From: WLMZ01 sp037139095
Lineage (GTDB): Bacteria > Actinomycetota > Acidimicrobiia > Acidimicrobiales > Ilumatobacteraceae
Reading direction: 5' to 3'
Assembly (NCBI GenBank): GCA_037139095.1
Contig: JBAXHD010000024.1
Span: 1 to 36,970, forward strand
DNA: 36,970 bases
Shown piece after piece: positions 7,380 to 13,881 of this stretch (its first letter is position 1; each line of letters starts with the position of its first letter). The translations under genes were made by a program, and so were the position numbers. Under the pieces are notes generated by a model. It was not told the DNA's origin. It saw only the letters and a list, made by a program, of their open reading frames with translations, and made no database searches.

Positions 7380-8394
7380 CCCCGAGCCAGTGTTGAGCCA
7401 AGAGCTCGAGGCTGCGCAGCCGAGCCGACAGATCGAAGGCCACCGCGGTAACCATGATTTCGTTGGCTCCGGTGCGCTCGACAAGACCATGCAGTTGCTC
7501 GACAACGTCGGCAATGGAACCAACGATGCGGTTGCTCGGCAGGCGCTTGGCTTCTTCGATATCGGGATGTGCCGCCGCTGCGCTTGGCGAGGGCAGCGGC
7601 ATGAAACGGCCGGTGCGACGACCAAGCGCGGTGAGTCGTCCGGGGGCCGAATGCCAATCGGCTTCTTCGGTGGAGTCGGCAGCGAGCACGTTTGCGGTGA
7701 CGATCATGTGAGGCTCGGCGAGCACACTCGACGGTTTGAAATTGCGGCGGTATAGGTCGACTGCTTGCAGCGTGCCGCCCATGTCGAAATGGTGAGCGAA
7801 TGCAAACGGAAGTCCGAGGAACCCGGCAAGCTCGGCGCTGTAGCCGCTGGACCCGAGCAGGAAGACGCCTGGCGATGATGCGGCTGCGGGGGTGGCGCGG
7901 AACTTGGTAGACAGGCCGCTGCCCCACGGGACATCGGCGCGGGCATCGCCGAGCAAACCCATCAGGTCGATGAGGTGACGTGGAAAATCTTCGGCGCCGA
8001 GGGCATCGGCTGAACGACGAAGTGCGGCGGCGGTGAGTTGGTCGGTGCCCGGCGCGCGGCCGATGCCCACATCAACACGTCCTGGGTGCAGTGCCTCGAG
8101 CATTGCGAATTGTTCGGCCACCACCAGCGGAGCATGGTTGGGCAGCATGACCCCACCGGAGCCCACATGGATCTGATGCGTCAGCGCAGCGAGGTGGGCG
8201 ATGAGAATGGTGGGCGATGTGCACGCCACGCTTGGCATGTTGTGATGCTCGGCAACCCAAAATCGAGTGAATCCAAGCGCATCGGCGCGAATTGCGAGCA
8301 CAGTGGTGTCGTTGAGCGCGTCGCTGCTTGATGCACCCTCGGCGAGGATCGAGAGATCGAGTACTGACAGTTGCACGGGCGGCGACGAAGTCAT
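7369..8394 (-). CDS. LLM-class flavin-dependent oxidoreductase (MsnO8 type)
   Basis: This 341-residue TIM-barrel protein belongs to the bacterial luciferase-like monooxygenases. Typical segments are FTRFWVAEHHNMPSVACTSPTILIAHLAALT (about 41-71), IHVGSGGVMLPNHAPLVVAEQFAMLEALHPGRVDVGIGRAPG (about 74-115) and a later VFLLGSSGYSAELA. This pattern fits the MsnO8-like branch, which uses reduced FMN or F420. The reaction is not predictable from sequence. A TACCGT hexamer 6 bases before the ATG suggests leaderless transcription. It is monocistronic, and its 3' end overlaps the convergent membrane-protein gene by 11 bases. Confidence 0.88.
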   Translation of the reverse strand: MTSSPPVQLSVLDLSILAEGASSSDALNDTTVLAIRADALGFTRFWVAEHHNMPSVACTSPTILIAHLAALTHQIHVGSGGVMLPNHAPLVVAEQFAMLEALHPGRVDVGIGRAPGTDQLTAAALRRSADALGAEDFPRHLIDLMGLLGDARADVPWGSGLSTKFRATPAAASSPGVFLLGSSGYSAELAGFLGLPFAFAHHFDMGGTLQAVDLYRRNFKPSSVLAEPHMIVTANVLAADSTEEADWHSAPGRLTALGRRTGRFMPLPSPSAAAAHPDIEEAKRLPSNRIVGSIADVVEQLHGLVERTGANEIMVTAVAFDLSARLRSLELLAQHWLGVTA

Positions 8395-8400
8395 GCCCTT

Positions 8401-8406
8401 ACGGTA
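8401..8406 (-). promoter_or_regulatory. -10 hexamer of the LLM oxidoreductase gene
   Basis: The minus strand reads TACCGT, 6 bases, then the ATG at 8394. The spacing matches the other presumed leaderless promoters in the window. Confidence 0.5.
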
Positions 8407-8437
8407 CGGCCGCGGCGGCGCCGCCTGACAGTTTGAG

Positions 8438-9520
8438 CTAGGGGTTCACCAGCATTTCGGCCAACTCGGTCAGGCCAGCCACGTCGTGGATGTCGCCGTC
8501 GAGCAGTGGCAGTTCGGCTTCGGCGGCGCCCTTCGCGAGCGCCATCAACTCGGCCATCTCGCTGCGTTCGGATGTTGCCAACGCAAAGAGTTCTGCGTGA
8601 TAGGCAACGTGATCGGCGAGCGGCCCAGGTGCGAGATTGAAGAAGGCCTCAGCGGGCGGGGGCAATGGGTGAACGAGGTTCACCACAACGCCGCCGAGAC
8701 GGAAGCCGCCGTCGCGCAACGCGTTTACGAGATGGGTCGATTCGGCGATGGCCTCGGCACGCGGACTGGATACCAAGATGAAGGCTGTTTGCTTGTCGCG
8801 CAGCAACACCGATACCTCGGCAGCGCGAGTACGGAGACCTTCTTCCATCGTTGCTAACGATCGAAAGAACTCGATGGTGTCTTCGACAATCTTTGGTCCG
8901 GCCAGCTTTCGCACAAGCCACAAGAACGCCGACGACCCAGCATTGGTGACCTTGGCAAACGAACGTGATGGCAAGGTGAGCACTCGATAGATCGGGTGGC
9001 TGAGAAACGTGACGAGCCGATCGGGCGCCTCGAGCAGATCGATGGCGTGCCGTGACGGTGGCGTGTCGATGACCACAAGGTCGTAGGCGCCACTGGAGTG
9101 CAACTGGTGCAGACGCTCGATGGCCATGTATTCCTGCGCGCCACCGAGCGAGCCAGCAAGGCTGCGATACACGGGGTTGGCCAACACGGCGGCGGCGCGT
9201 TCGGGATCGCCGGCCCGTTCGGTGATGAGCCGATCGAAGGTTGTCTCGGCGTCGAGCATCAGCGCCGAGAGCGAGCCGGGTCCTTCGGTTACTTCGTGTA
9301 CCTGGTGTGGCTCGTGGGCGCGTGACTCCATGTCGAGCCCGAGCGCATCGGCGAGTCGGCGGGCAGGGTCTACGGTGACCACCACGACGCGCCGACCCAT
9401 TCGTGCTGCAGCAATGGCGAGGGCCGCAGCGGTAGTGGTCTTCCCGACGCCACCAGGCCCGCAGGTAACGATGAGCGACGAGTTGGCGAGCACGTCGTTG
9501 AGAGTTGGCGGTGTGGTCAT
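8438..9520 (-). CDS. ArsA/Get3-family ATPase, BagB (Rv3680)-like subunit
   Basis: This 360-residue P-loop ATPase of the SIMIBI class has Walker A GPGGVGKTT (21-29), switch I VDPARRLADAL and switch II VIDTPPSRHAIDLL. The P-loop lysine K27 is present, but the signature lysine of the deviant Walker A motif (KGGxGK) is replaced by Pro22. The gene overlaps the upstream ATPase gene by four bases (ATGA), so the two proteins are made together. The order matches mycobacterial Rv3679-Rv3680, described as bacterial Get3-like A and B. Roles proposed for such pairs include handling of membrane or tail-anchored proteins rather than arsenite export; no arsenite-binding cysteine set or arsB is nearby. Confidence 0.88.
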   Translation of the reverse strand: MTTPPTLNDVLANSSLIVTCGPGGVGKTTTAAALAIAAARMGRRVVVVTVDPARRLADALGLDMESRAHEPHQVHEVTEGPGSLSALMLDAETTFDRLITERAGDPERAAAVLANPVYRSLAGSLGGAQEYMAIERLHQLHSSGAYDLVVIDTPPSRHAIDLLEAPDRLVTFLSHPIYRVLTLPSRSFAKVTNAGSSAFLWLVRKLAGPKIVEDTIEFFRSLATMEEGLRTRAAEVSVLLRDKQTAFILVSSPRAEAIAESTHLVNALRDGGFRLGGVVVNLVHPLPPPAEAFFNLAPGPLADHVAYHAELFALATSERSEMAELMALAKGAAEAELPLLDGDIHDVAGLTELAEMLVNP

Positions 9521-10488
9521 CGCGCGGCCACCGGCTCTACCGACAACGCGTCGGCAAGCAGGTCGAGTTCGGCGGGGCCAAAGCGAGCCGTTGGTACACG
9601 CGGCAGAATGACCCGTGACAGCGGCAACAGCTCGCTCAGCCGGTTGAGTTGCAGGCTTTGCCCTTCGAGTCGTTTACGCCCGAATTCGCCTGAGACATCG
9701 AGCGCGGCCTTTGCCGCACGAGACAACTTCACACCCTGAGCGCGAGCCGCTGCCGTGGGTGACATGTGTAATCCGGGGCGATCGGGCCAGCACGCGTTGA
9801 CGACGAGCGGCCCAAGTGTGAGCCCGATCTTCTCCTCAAGGTCGTATGCGAGTTCGACCACTTCGTTGACCGGAGTCTCCTCGGCAAGGGTGACCAACAA
9901 GCCTTGGCACCGACGCGGGTCGGCGAGCATTGCGGCCACTTCGTCGGCCTGAGTGCGAATGGGTCCGCTGGCCACCACAGCCTGCAGCGCTGACGCAGAG
10001 CGCAGAAACGGGGCAGCGAGTCCGGCGGGTGGAGCGTCGACGATGATCAGGTCGGCGACTTTCTCACGATCGAGTTCTTTGATCTTGCCCAGCACCAGCA
10101 GATGCTCGAGTCCGGGAGTGGCTGCAGCAATCACATCGAGCGACGCAGCCGACGCTGCTTTGCGCAAGAGTCCGCTGATTCCTTTCAATTCGAGGTAGTC
10201 GCTGAACGCCTGTGCGGGCGGAATCGTGCGACCCCGAATGCGGCCCTTGCGGTTGAATGCGCGCAGCACTCGCTCGTCGGGGCCAATGGGTTTGCCGCCG
10301 AGCAGTGGTCCAAGGCCGGGTCTGCCGTCGACTGCCACGAGCAAGACATCGGCGCCTTGGCGGGCGGCAACAAGCGCAAGAGCGGCGGCGACGGTGCTCG
10401 AGCCCACGCCGCCCTTTCCGGCAACGACAGTGACACTCGCATTACCGACCCATGTTGGCGTGAGGCTACGAAGCGCGCCGGGGTCCAT
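9517..10488 (-). CDS. ArsA/Get3-family ATPase-like protein, BagA (Rv3679)-like subunit with altered P-loop
   Basis: This 323-residue SIMIBI-class protein has P-loop region GKGGVGSST (24-32), switch I region VDGRPGLGPLL (53-63) and switch II IIVDAPPAGL (D151). The signature lysine K25 is present, but the essential P-loop lysine that contacts the beta-gamma phosphates is Ser30. The nucleotides are unambiguous: GGC TCG AGC ACC on the coding strand. The EGR/DGR-type switch I and the overall layout match the mycobacterial Rv3679 side of the pair. The partner has the reverse pattern, so one composite ATP site in a heterodimer is plausible. The first ATG at 10486-10488 follows TACCCT with 6 bases between. 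Confidence 0.87.
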   Translation of the reverse strand: MDPGALRSLTPTWVGNASVTVVAGKGGVGSSTVAAALALVAARQGADVLLVAVDGRPGLGPLLGGKPIGPDERVLRAFNRKGRIRGRTIPPAQAFSDYLELKGISGLLRKAASAASLDVIAAATPGLEHLLVLGKIKELDREKVADLIIVDAPPAGLAAPFLRSASALQAVVASGPIRTQADEVAAMLADPRRCQGLLVTLAEETPVNEVVELAYDLEEKIGLTLGPLVVNACWPDRPGLHMSPTAAARAQGVKLSRAAKAALDVSGEFGRKRLEGQSLQLNRLSELLPLSRVILPRVPTARFGPAELDLLADALSVEPVAAR

Positions 10489-10494
10489 GGGTCA

Positions 10495-10500
10495 AGGGTA
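10495..10500 (-). promoter_or_regulatory. -10 hexamer of the BagA/BagB-like operon
   Basis: The minus strand reads TACCCT, 6 bases (TGACCC), then the ATG at 10488. There is no Shine-Dalgarno in the gap, which suggests a leaderless two-gene transcript. Confidence 0.5.
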
Positions 10501-10536
10501 ACCCAGGAGGTGGGTGTCTCATGGCTGCGCTTCGAC

Positions 10537-11877
10537 TCAGTGATTGGGGTAGGCGGCGGCTTGCGAGCGCACCACCGCGATCAGCGAATCTTGCGACAGG
10601 TTGAGATCGACCGCGTGCAGGCCCCAGTTGGGCGCGCTGTCGCCACGAATATCATCGGCGCGGGCATCGGTTGGATCGGCGTTGATGGTGACCGCGAGAT
10701 AGTGGTAGCCGTTGAGCACCTTGCATTCGCCGGTGACAAGGCCAGGCGCGCTCATGAATCGAGTGGTGATCGTGGGTCCGGTGTAGGTACTTGCGAAGAT
10801 CCACGGACCCGTAGGCGCGGCGGCATCGAGCAACGCAGGACCACCAGCGAGGGCGGCGGGATTGGTGCACGCTGAGTCGGTGGTTGAGCCGGGCGCACCA
10901 AACAATGAGCCGGGTTGGGGCGGCACGCTGTCGCGGAATGTCTGGAACGTGATGATGCAACCGAACTGAGTGTTCGAGTGGCACAGCGGCATGTTCTGCG
11001 TGTCGCCGCCCACGTCGCGACCAGTCGCCACTTGAAATGAGGTGCCAGCAACGATGGCCGAAACGATCAGGCTGCGTTGCTCGGGTTTGGGATCGATTTC
11101 TTCTTTCAGGAGACGAACCACATGAAAGCTGCCTTGCGAATGGGCGATGATCACAACGGGACGGCCGTTGTTGTCGTGAGCGAGATATTGACGCCATGCA
11201 TCGAGCACATCGAGATACGCCTGGTTCCAAGCGCCAGCGAACTGAGGGTCGCCAGCGCTAAAGGCGCGGCTGAGTCCGGCATTGGTGACCGAGCGATAGA
11301 TCGGGGCGAACACGCGACACACTTGGTTGAAACGAGCGGCCTGCAGGATGGTGGTGGTCACCTCTGCGCCGGCCGTGAAGTCGCTGGCCATCGTGGTGTC
11401 TTCGCTGCTCGTGGGATACACGTAGAAGCAATCGATGGGCGGGTCAGCGGCCTTATCGGAAGGATTGATGGTCAGCGTGCCATCGGCCGCCACGGCGGTG
11501 ACCGGATAACTGCTGTCGCACACATCGTTGGTGACATCGCCGCGACAGATCCAGTGCGCGGGGTCGGCATAGATCGCGCTGGTGTACGGACCCGGCGCAA
11601 CTGTTGAGGTTGTTGTTGGGGCTGAAGGCTTGAGCTTCGCCTTGGGCTTTGCGGTGGTTGTAGGCGCCGCACTGGTTGGGGCGCTGGCGGCAACGGTGGT
11701 GTTGGTGAGTGCCGTGGCGGCTGTATCCGCGGTTGCAAGCGTGGCCGCGGTGGTTGAAACTTCTGCAGATGTCGACACCGATTCGGTCGAGTGAGGTAAC
11801 GCGCTGTTTGATGCTGCGTTAGAACATGCGGCGAGCAGGGCAACGGCAACTACAAGAAGAATCGACCGACGGTGCAT
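10537..11877 (-). CDS. DUF3089 alpha/beta-hydrolase lipoprotein
   Basis: From the ATG at 11877 the protein has 446 residues. A lipoprotein signal runs MHRRSILLVVAVALLAAC with lipobox LAAC (C18), so it should be exported and lipid-anchored. An Ala/Thr/Ser-rich linker of about 80 residues leads to the DUF3089 domain (about 95-446), with DCFYVYPTSSEDTTM, VCRVFAPIYRSVT and the nucleophile elbow VVIIAHSQGS. This is a serine-hydrolase fold with probable esterase or lipase activity on an unknown substrate. An ATG 15 codons upstream is in frame but would bury the signal peptide. The chosen start is also supported by TACTAT exactly 6 bases upstream. Several cysteines in the domain may form disulfides outside the cell. 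Confidence 0.88.
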   Translation of the reverse strand: MHRRSILLVVAVALLAACSNAASNSALPHSTESVSTSAEVSTTAATLATADTAATALTNTTVAASAPTSAAPTTTAKPKAKLKPSAPTTTSTVAPGPYTSAIYADPAHWICRGDVTNDVCDSSYPVTAVAADGTLTINPSDKAADPPIDCFYVYPTSSEDTTMASDFTAGAEVTTTILQAARFNQVCRVFAPIYRSVTNAGLSRAFSAGDPQFAGAWNQAYLDVLDAWRQYLAHDNNGRPVVIIAHSQGSFHVVRLLKEEIDPKPEQRSLIVSAIVAGTSFQVATGRDVGGDTQNMPLCHSNTQFGCIITFQTFRDSVPPQPGSLFGAPGSTTDSACTNPAALAGGPALLDAAAPTGPWIFASTYTGPTITTRFMSAPGLVTGECKVLNGYHYLAVTINADPTDARADDIRGDSAPNWGLHAVDLNLSQDSLIAVVRSQAAAYPNH

Positions 11878-11883
11878 TGCCTC

Positions 11884-11889
11884 ATAGTA
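11884..11889 (-). promoter_or_regulatory. -10 hexamer of the DUF3089 lipoprotein gene
   Basis: The minus strand reads TACTAT, then GAGGCA, then the ATG at 11877. The six-base gap fits leaderless initiation and decides between two candidate starts. The GAGG in the gap is too close to act as a normal ribosome site. Confidence 0.5.
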
Positions 11890-11943
11890 AGCCGCGAAAT
11901 TGGGGTCCGTATCTGAGATCATTTGTCACCCCCAAGGAGCAGC

Positions 11944-12480
11944 GTGAGCGATCAGATTGAGACCAAGACCGGCTGGATGAGTCCAGACCAACTTGCAGAG
12001 GTGCGCGCCAGCGTGCCGTTGGTGTACGTAGACGCCGTGCCCGTGCGGGTCAACTCGCTCGGCCGAGTAACGCACATCGGACTCTTGCTTCGAGTGGCTG
12101 CCGACGGAACGATTAGTCGCATGGTGGTGAGCGGGCGCGTGTTGTTCGGCGAGCGAATTCGCGACGCACTCATTCGCCATCTCGAAAAAGATCTCGGACC
12201 AGTGGCATTGCCCCGCATCCCACCGAACCCGGCGCCGTTCACCGTGGTCGAGTATTTCCCCGACCCCGACCAAAGCGGGTTCCACGACCCTCGTCATCAC
12301 GCGGTGAGCCTTGCCTATGTCGTGCCTGTCGACGGTGACTGCACGCCGTCTCAAGAGGCCTTAGATCTTGCGTGGTTCACTCCCGAAGAAGTCGTTGGCG
12401 CCCAAGTTCGCGACGAGATGACAGCGGGCCATGATCGGCTTATTCGGTTCGCCCTTGCCCACGTGGGTGAGTTGCCCTAA
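11944..12480 (+). CDS. DUF4916 / Nudix-like protein with degenerate Nudix box
   Basis: This 178-residue protein has the actinobacterial DUF4916 pattern: GWMSPDQLAEVRASVPLVYVDAVPVRV near the N-terminus, then VSGRVLFGERIRDALIRHL, VALPRIPPNPAPFTVVEYFPD, HHAVSLAYVVPV and ALDLAWFTPEE. The fold is Nudix, and the helix-loop-helix starts correctly (G64-x5-E70), but the metal-binding REUxEExG is RHLEKDLG (78-85), with the two glutamates changed to Lys82 and Asp83. This may be a family trait, which makes classical pyrophosphatase activity doubtful. The GTG at 11944 is preferred to the TTG at 11923 because AAGGAG (11934-11939) precedes it, although the spacing of 4 is short. It is divergent from the lipoprotein gene. 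Confidence 0.85.
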   Translation: MSDQIETKTGWMSPDQLAEVRASVPLVYVDAVPVRVNSLGRVTHIGLLLRVAADGTISRMVVSGRVLFGERIRDALIRHLEKDLGPVALPRIPPNPAPFTVVEYFPDPDQSGFHDPRHHAVSLAYVVPVDGDCTPSQEALDLAWFTPEEVVGAQVRDEMTAGHDRLIRFALAHVGELP

Positions 12481-12498
12481 ACCGTTCTCGCGGTCTGG

Positions 12499-12849
12499 CT
12501 ACGAGCGACGCGACTTGCGCTTACCGACACCTATTGGCGGGCGTCGTTCGAGGGCCGGTGTGGCCACAGTGGTGCTCGCGTCGATAGGCATCTCGAACCC
12601 ATCGGAGTCGAGGTTCACGGGCTTGCTTGAGGCCTCTTGCACCTGCACCGATTCGGGCTTCTTCTTGAGGCCGAGGGCCACATCGAGACCGAACATTCCG
12701 GCCGCCATTGCAGCGCCGCCTTTGCCGTAGCGCTGCCGGGCTGTCTCGACCATGTCGGGGTTCGAGGGATCGATGGGGCCGAGCTCTTCGTGCTGGTCAG
12801 CGATCTCATCGGCGGAGTCTTCGTCGAGCGGCAGTTGGTTGTCGGTCAC
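12499..12849 (-). CDS. Small conserved actinobacterial protein, unknown function
   Basis: This 116-residue protein is acidic at the N-terminus (EDSADEIADQHEELGPIDPS), with a central helix-prone QRYGKGGAAMAAGMFGLDVALG, a short linker, and a very basic C-terminus (GVGKRKSRRS). The VNLDSDGFEMPID stretch is the sort of motif that recurs in uncharacterised actinobacterial proteins I recall, but I cannot name a family. Two in-frame GTG codons are possible starts, at 12855 and 12849. The second is chosen because the -10-like TAGGGT then lies exactly 6 bases upstream, whereas it abuts the first. It is convergent with the DUF4916 gene, 18 bases apart. Confidence 0.65.
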   Translation of the reverse strand: MTDNQLPLDEDSADEIADQHEELGPIDPSNPDMVETARQRYGKGGAAMAAGMFGLDVALGLKKKPESVQVQEASSKPVNLDSDGFEMPIDASTTVATPALERRPPIGVGKRKSRRS

Positions 12850-12855
12850 GTCCAC

Positions 12856-12861
12856 ACCCTA
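12856..12861 (-). promoter_or_regulatory. -10 hexamer of the small conserved gene
   Basis: The minus strand reads TAGGGT, six bases (GTGGAC), then the GTG at 12849. The spacing matches the other leaderless promoters and moves the start two codons downstream. Confidence 0.45.
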
Positions 12862-12908
12862 GGTGCGATCTCAACCGAGTATCACCTCAGTGGTTCCGAA
12901 TAACGCAC

Positions 12909-12914
12909 TATTAT
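12909..12914 (+). promoter_or_regulatory. -10 hexamer of the Nei-like gene
   Basis: TATTAT is followed by 7 bases and the GTG at 12922. The only upstream ATG (12913) lies inside this hexamer, so the GTG is the better start. No ribosome site is visible before either codon. Confidence 0.5.
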
Positions 12915-12921
12915 GCGCGTC

Positions 12922-13872
12922 GTGCTCGATGGTGATTCTGCCCATCGCACCGCTACGGCGTTGCGAACCGCGTTGGTCGGTAAGCCAACTGTCGGTTTCT
13001 CCGCGCCAAGGTTGTCGGGACCCACGCCTGTGGTCGGTCGAATCATCGAACAGGTACACATCTACGGCAGGCATCTCGAGATCGTTTGGGACGACGGACT
13101 TACCTTGCACACTCAGCATCGGTTCACGGGTTCGTGGCGCTTGTACAGGGTTGGCGAGCACTGGCATAAGCCCACGAAACAGTTGCGTGTGTGCATCGAG
13201 GTTGCCGATTGGGTTGCGGTGTGTTTCAACGCACCTGTCGTCGAGACCTTCCGCCAGTTCGATCGCCATCGCCACCCCGGCTCGGGCGGGCTCGGTCCAA
13301 ACCTGTTGCACCCAAACGCGAACCTCGAAGACTGTGTTCGGCGCATCCTCGATTACGCCGACCCGTCGGCATCGATTGCCGAAGTTCTGCTCGATCAACA
13401 TGTAGCCAGTGGTGTGGGCAACGTGTATCGATGCGAAGCGCTGTGGGACATTGGGTTGAGTCCATTTGCCACTGCGGGCTCAATCAGCGAAGACGATGCC
13501 CGCAAGCTGGTGCTCACAACGGCACGCATGATGCGCTCTGGTATCACCGATCGCAAGACCTCGATTGCATCAGCCGAATCGGCCGCCATTACCGGACTGT
13601 CGGTGTATGGCCGCAATGGTCAGCGCTGCGAGATTTGCGGCGACACCATCCGCGTGAAGCGCACGGGTTCGATGAACCGCTTGCTCTACTGGTGTTCCGA
13701 ATGCCAGGCGCGTGGCGATCAACGAATTGCGCCGACCCCGCCGCTCGGTCTTGAGCGCGTGATGGATCCGCATCCGGCTGCAGCGCTGTTTCTCGCCGAA
13801 CTGCCATGGCGACGTGACCACGATGACCACACGAGCGAGCATCAGCGCGGCCCTCGCGCACGCCCGGCCTAA
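12922..13872 (+). CDS. Fpg/Nei-family DNA glycosylase-like protein lacking catalytic residues
   Basis: This 316-residue protein aligns along the whole Fpg/Nei family. The N-terminal beta-sandwich includes YGRHLEIVWDDGLTLHTQ (48-65), the H2TH region includes IAEVLLDQHVASGVGNVYRC (152-171), and the C-terminal zinc finger has C236, C239, C258 and C261. Normal members begin M-P-E-G-D, with Pro2 as Schiff-base nucleophile and Glu3 as acid. Here the start reads M-L-D-G-D, and the beta-hairpin lysine (usually GKHL) is R50. Binding parts are intact while the chemistry appears lost. About 55 residues follow the zinc finger, longer than usual. If the ATG at 12913 were used, the N-terminus would be three residues longer and still lack Pro2. 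It may recognise lesions without cutting, or use another mechanism. Confidence 0.88.
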   Translation: MLDGDSAHRTATALRTALVGKPTVGFSAPRLSGPTPVVGRIIEQVHIYGRHLEIVWDDGLTLHTQHRFTGSWRLYRVGEHWHKPTKQLRVCIEVADWVAVCFNAPVVETFRQFDRHRHPGSGGLGPNLLHPNANLEDCVRRILDYADPSASIAEVLLDQHVASGVGNVYRCEALWDIGLSPFATAGSISEDDARKLVLTTARMMRSGITDRKTSIASAESAAITGLSVYGRNGQRCEICGDTIRVKRTGSMNRLLYWCSECQARGDQRIAPTPPLGLERVMDPHPAAALFLAELPWRRDHDDHTSEHQRGPRARPA

Positions 13873-13881
13873 CGAGACGAA

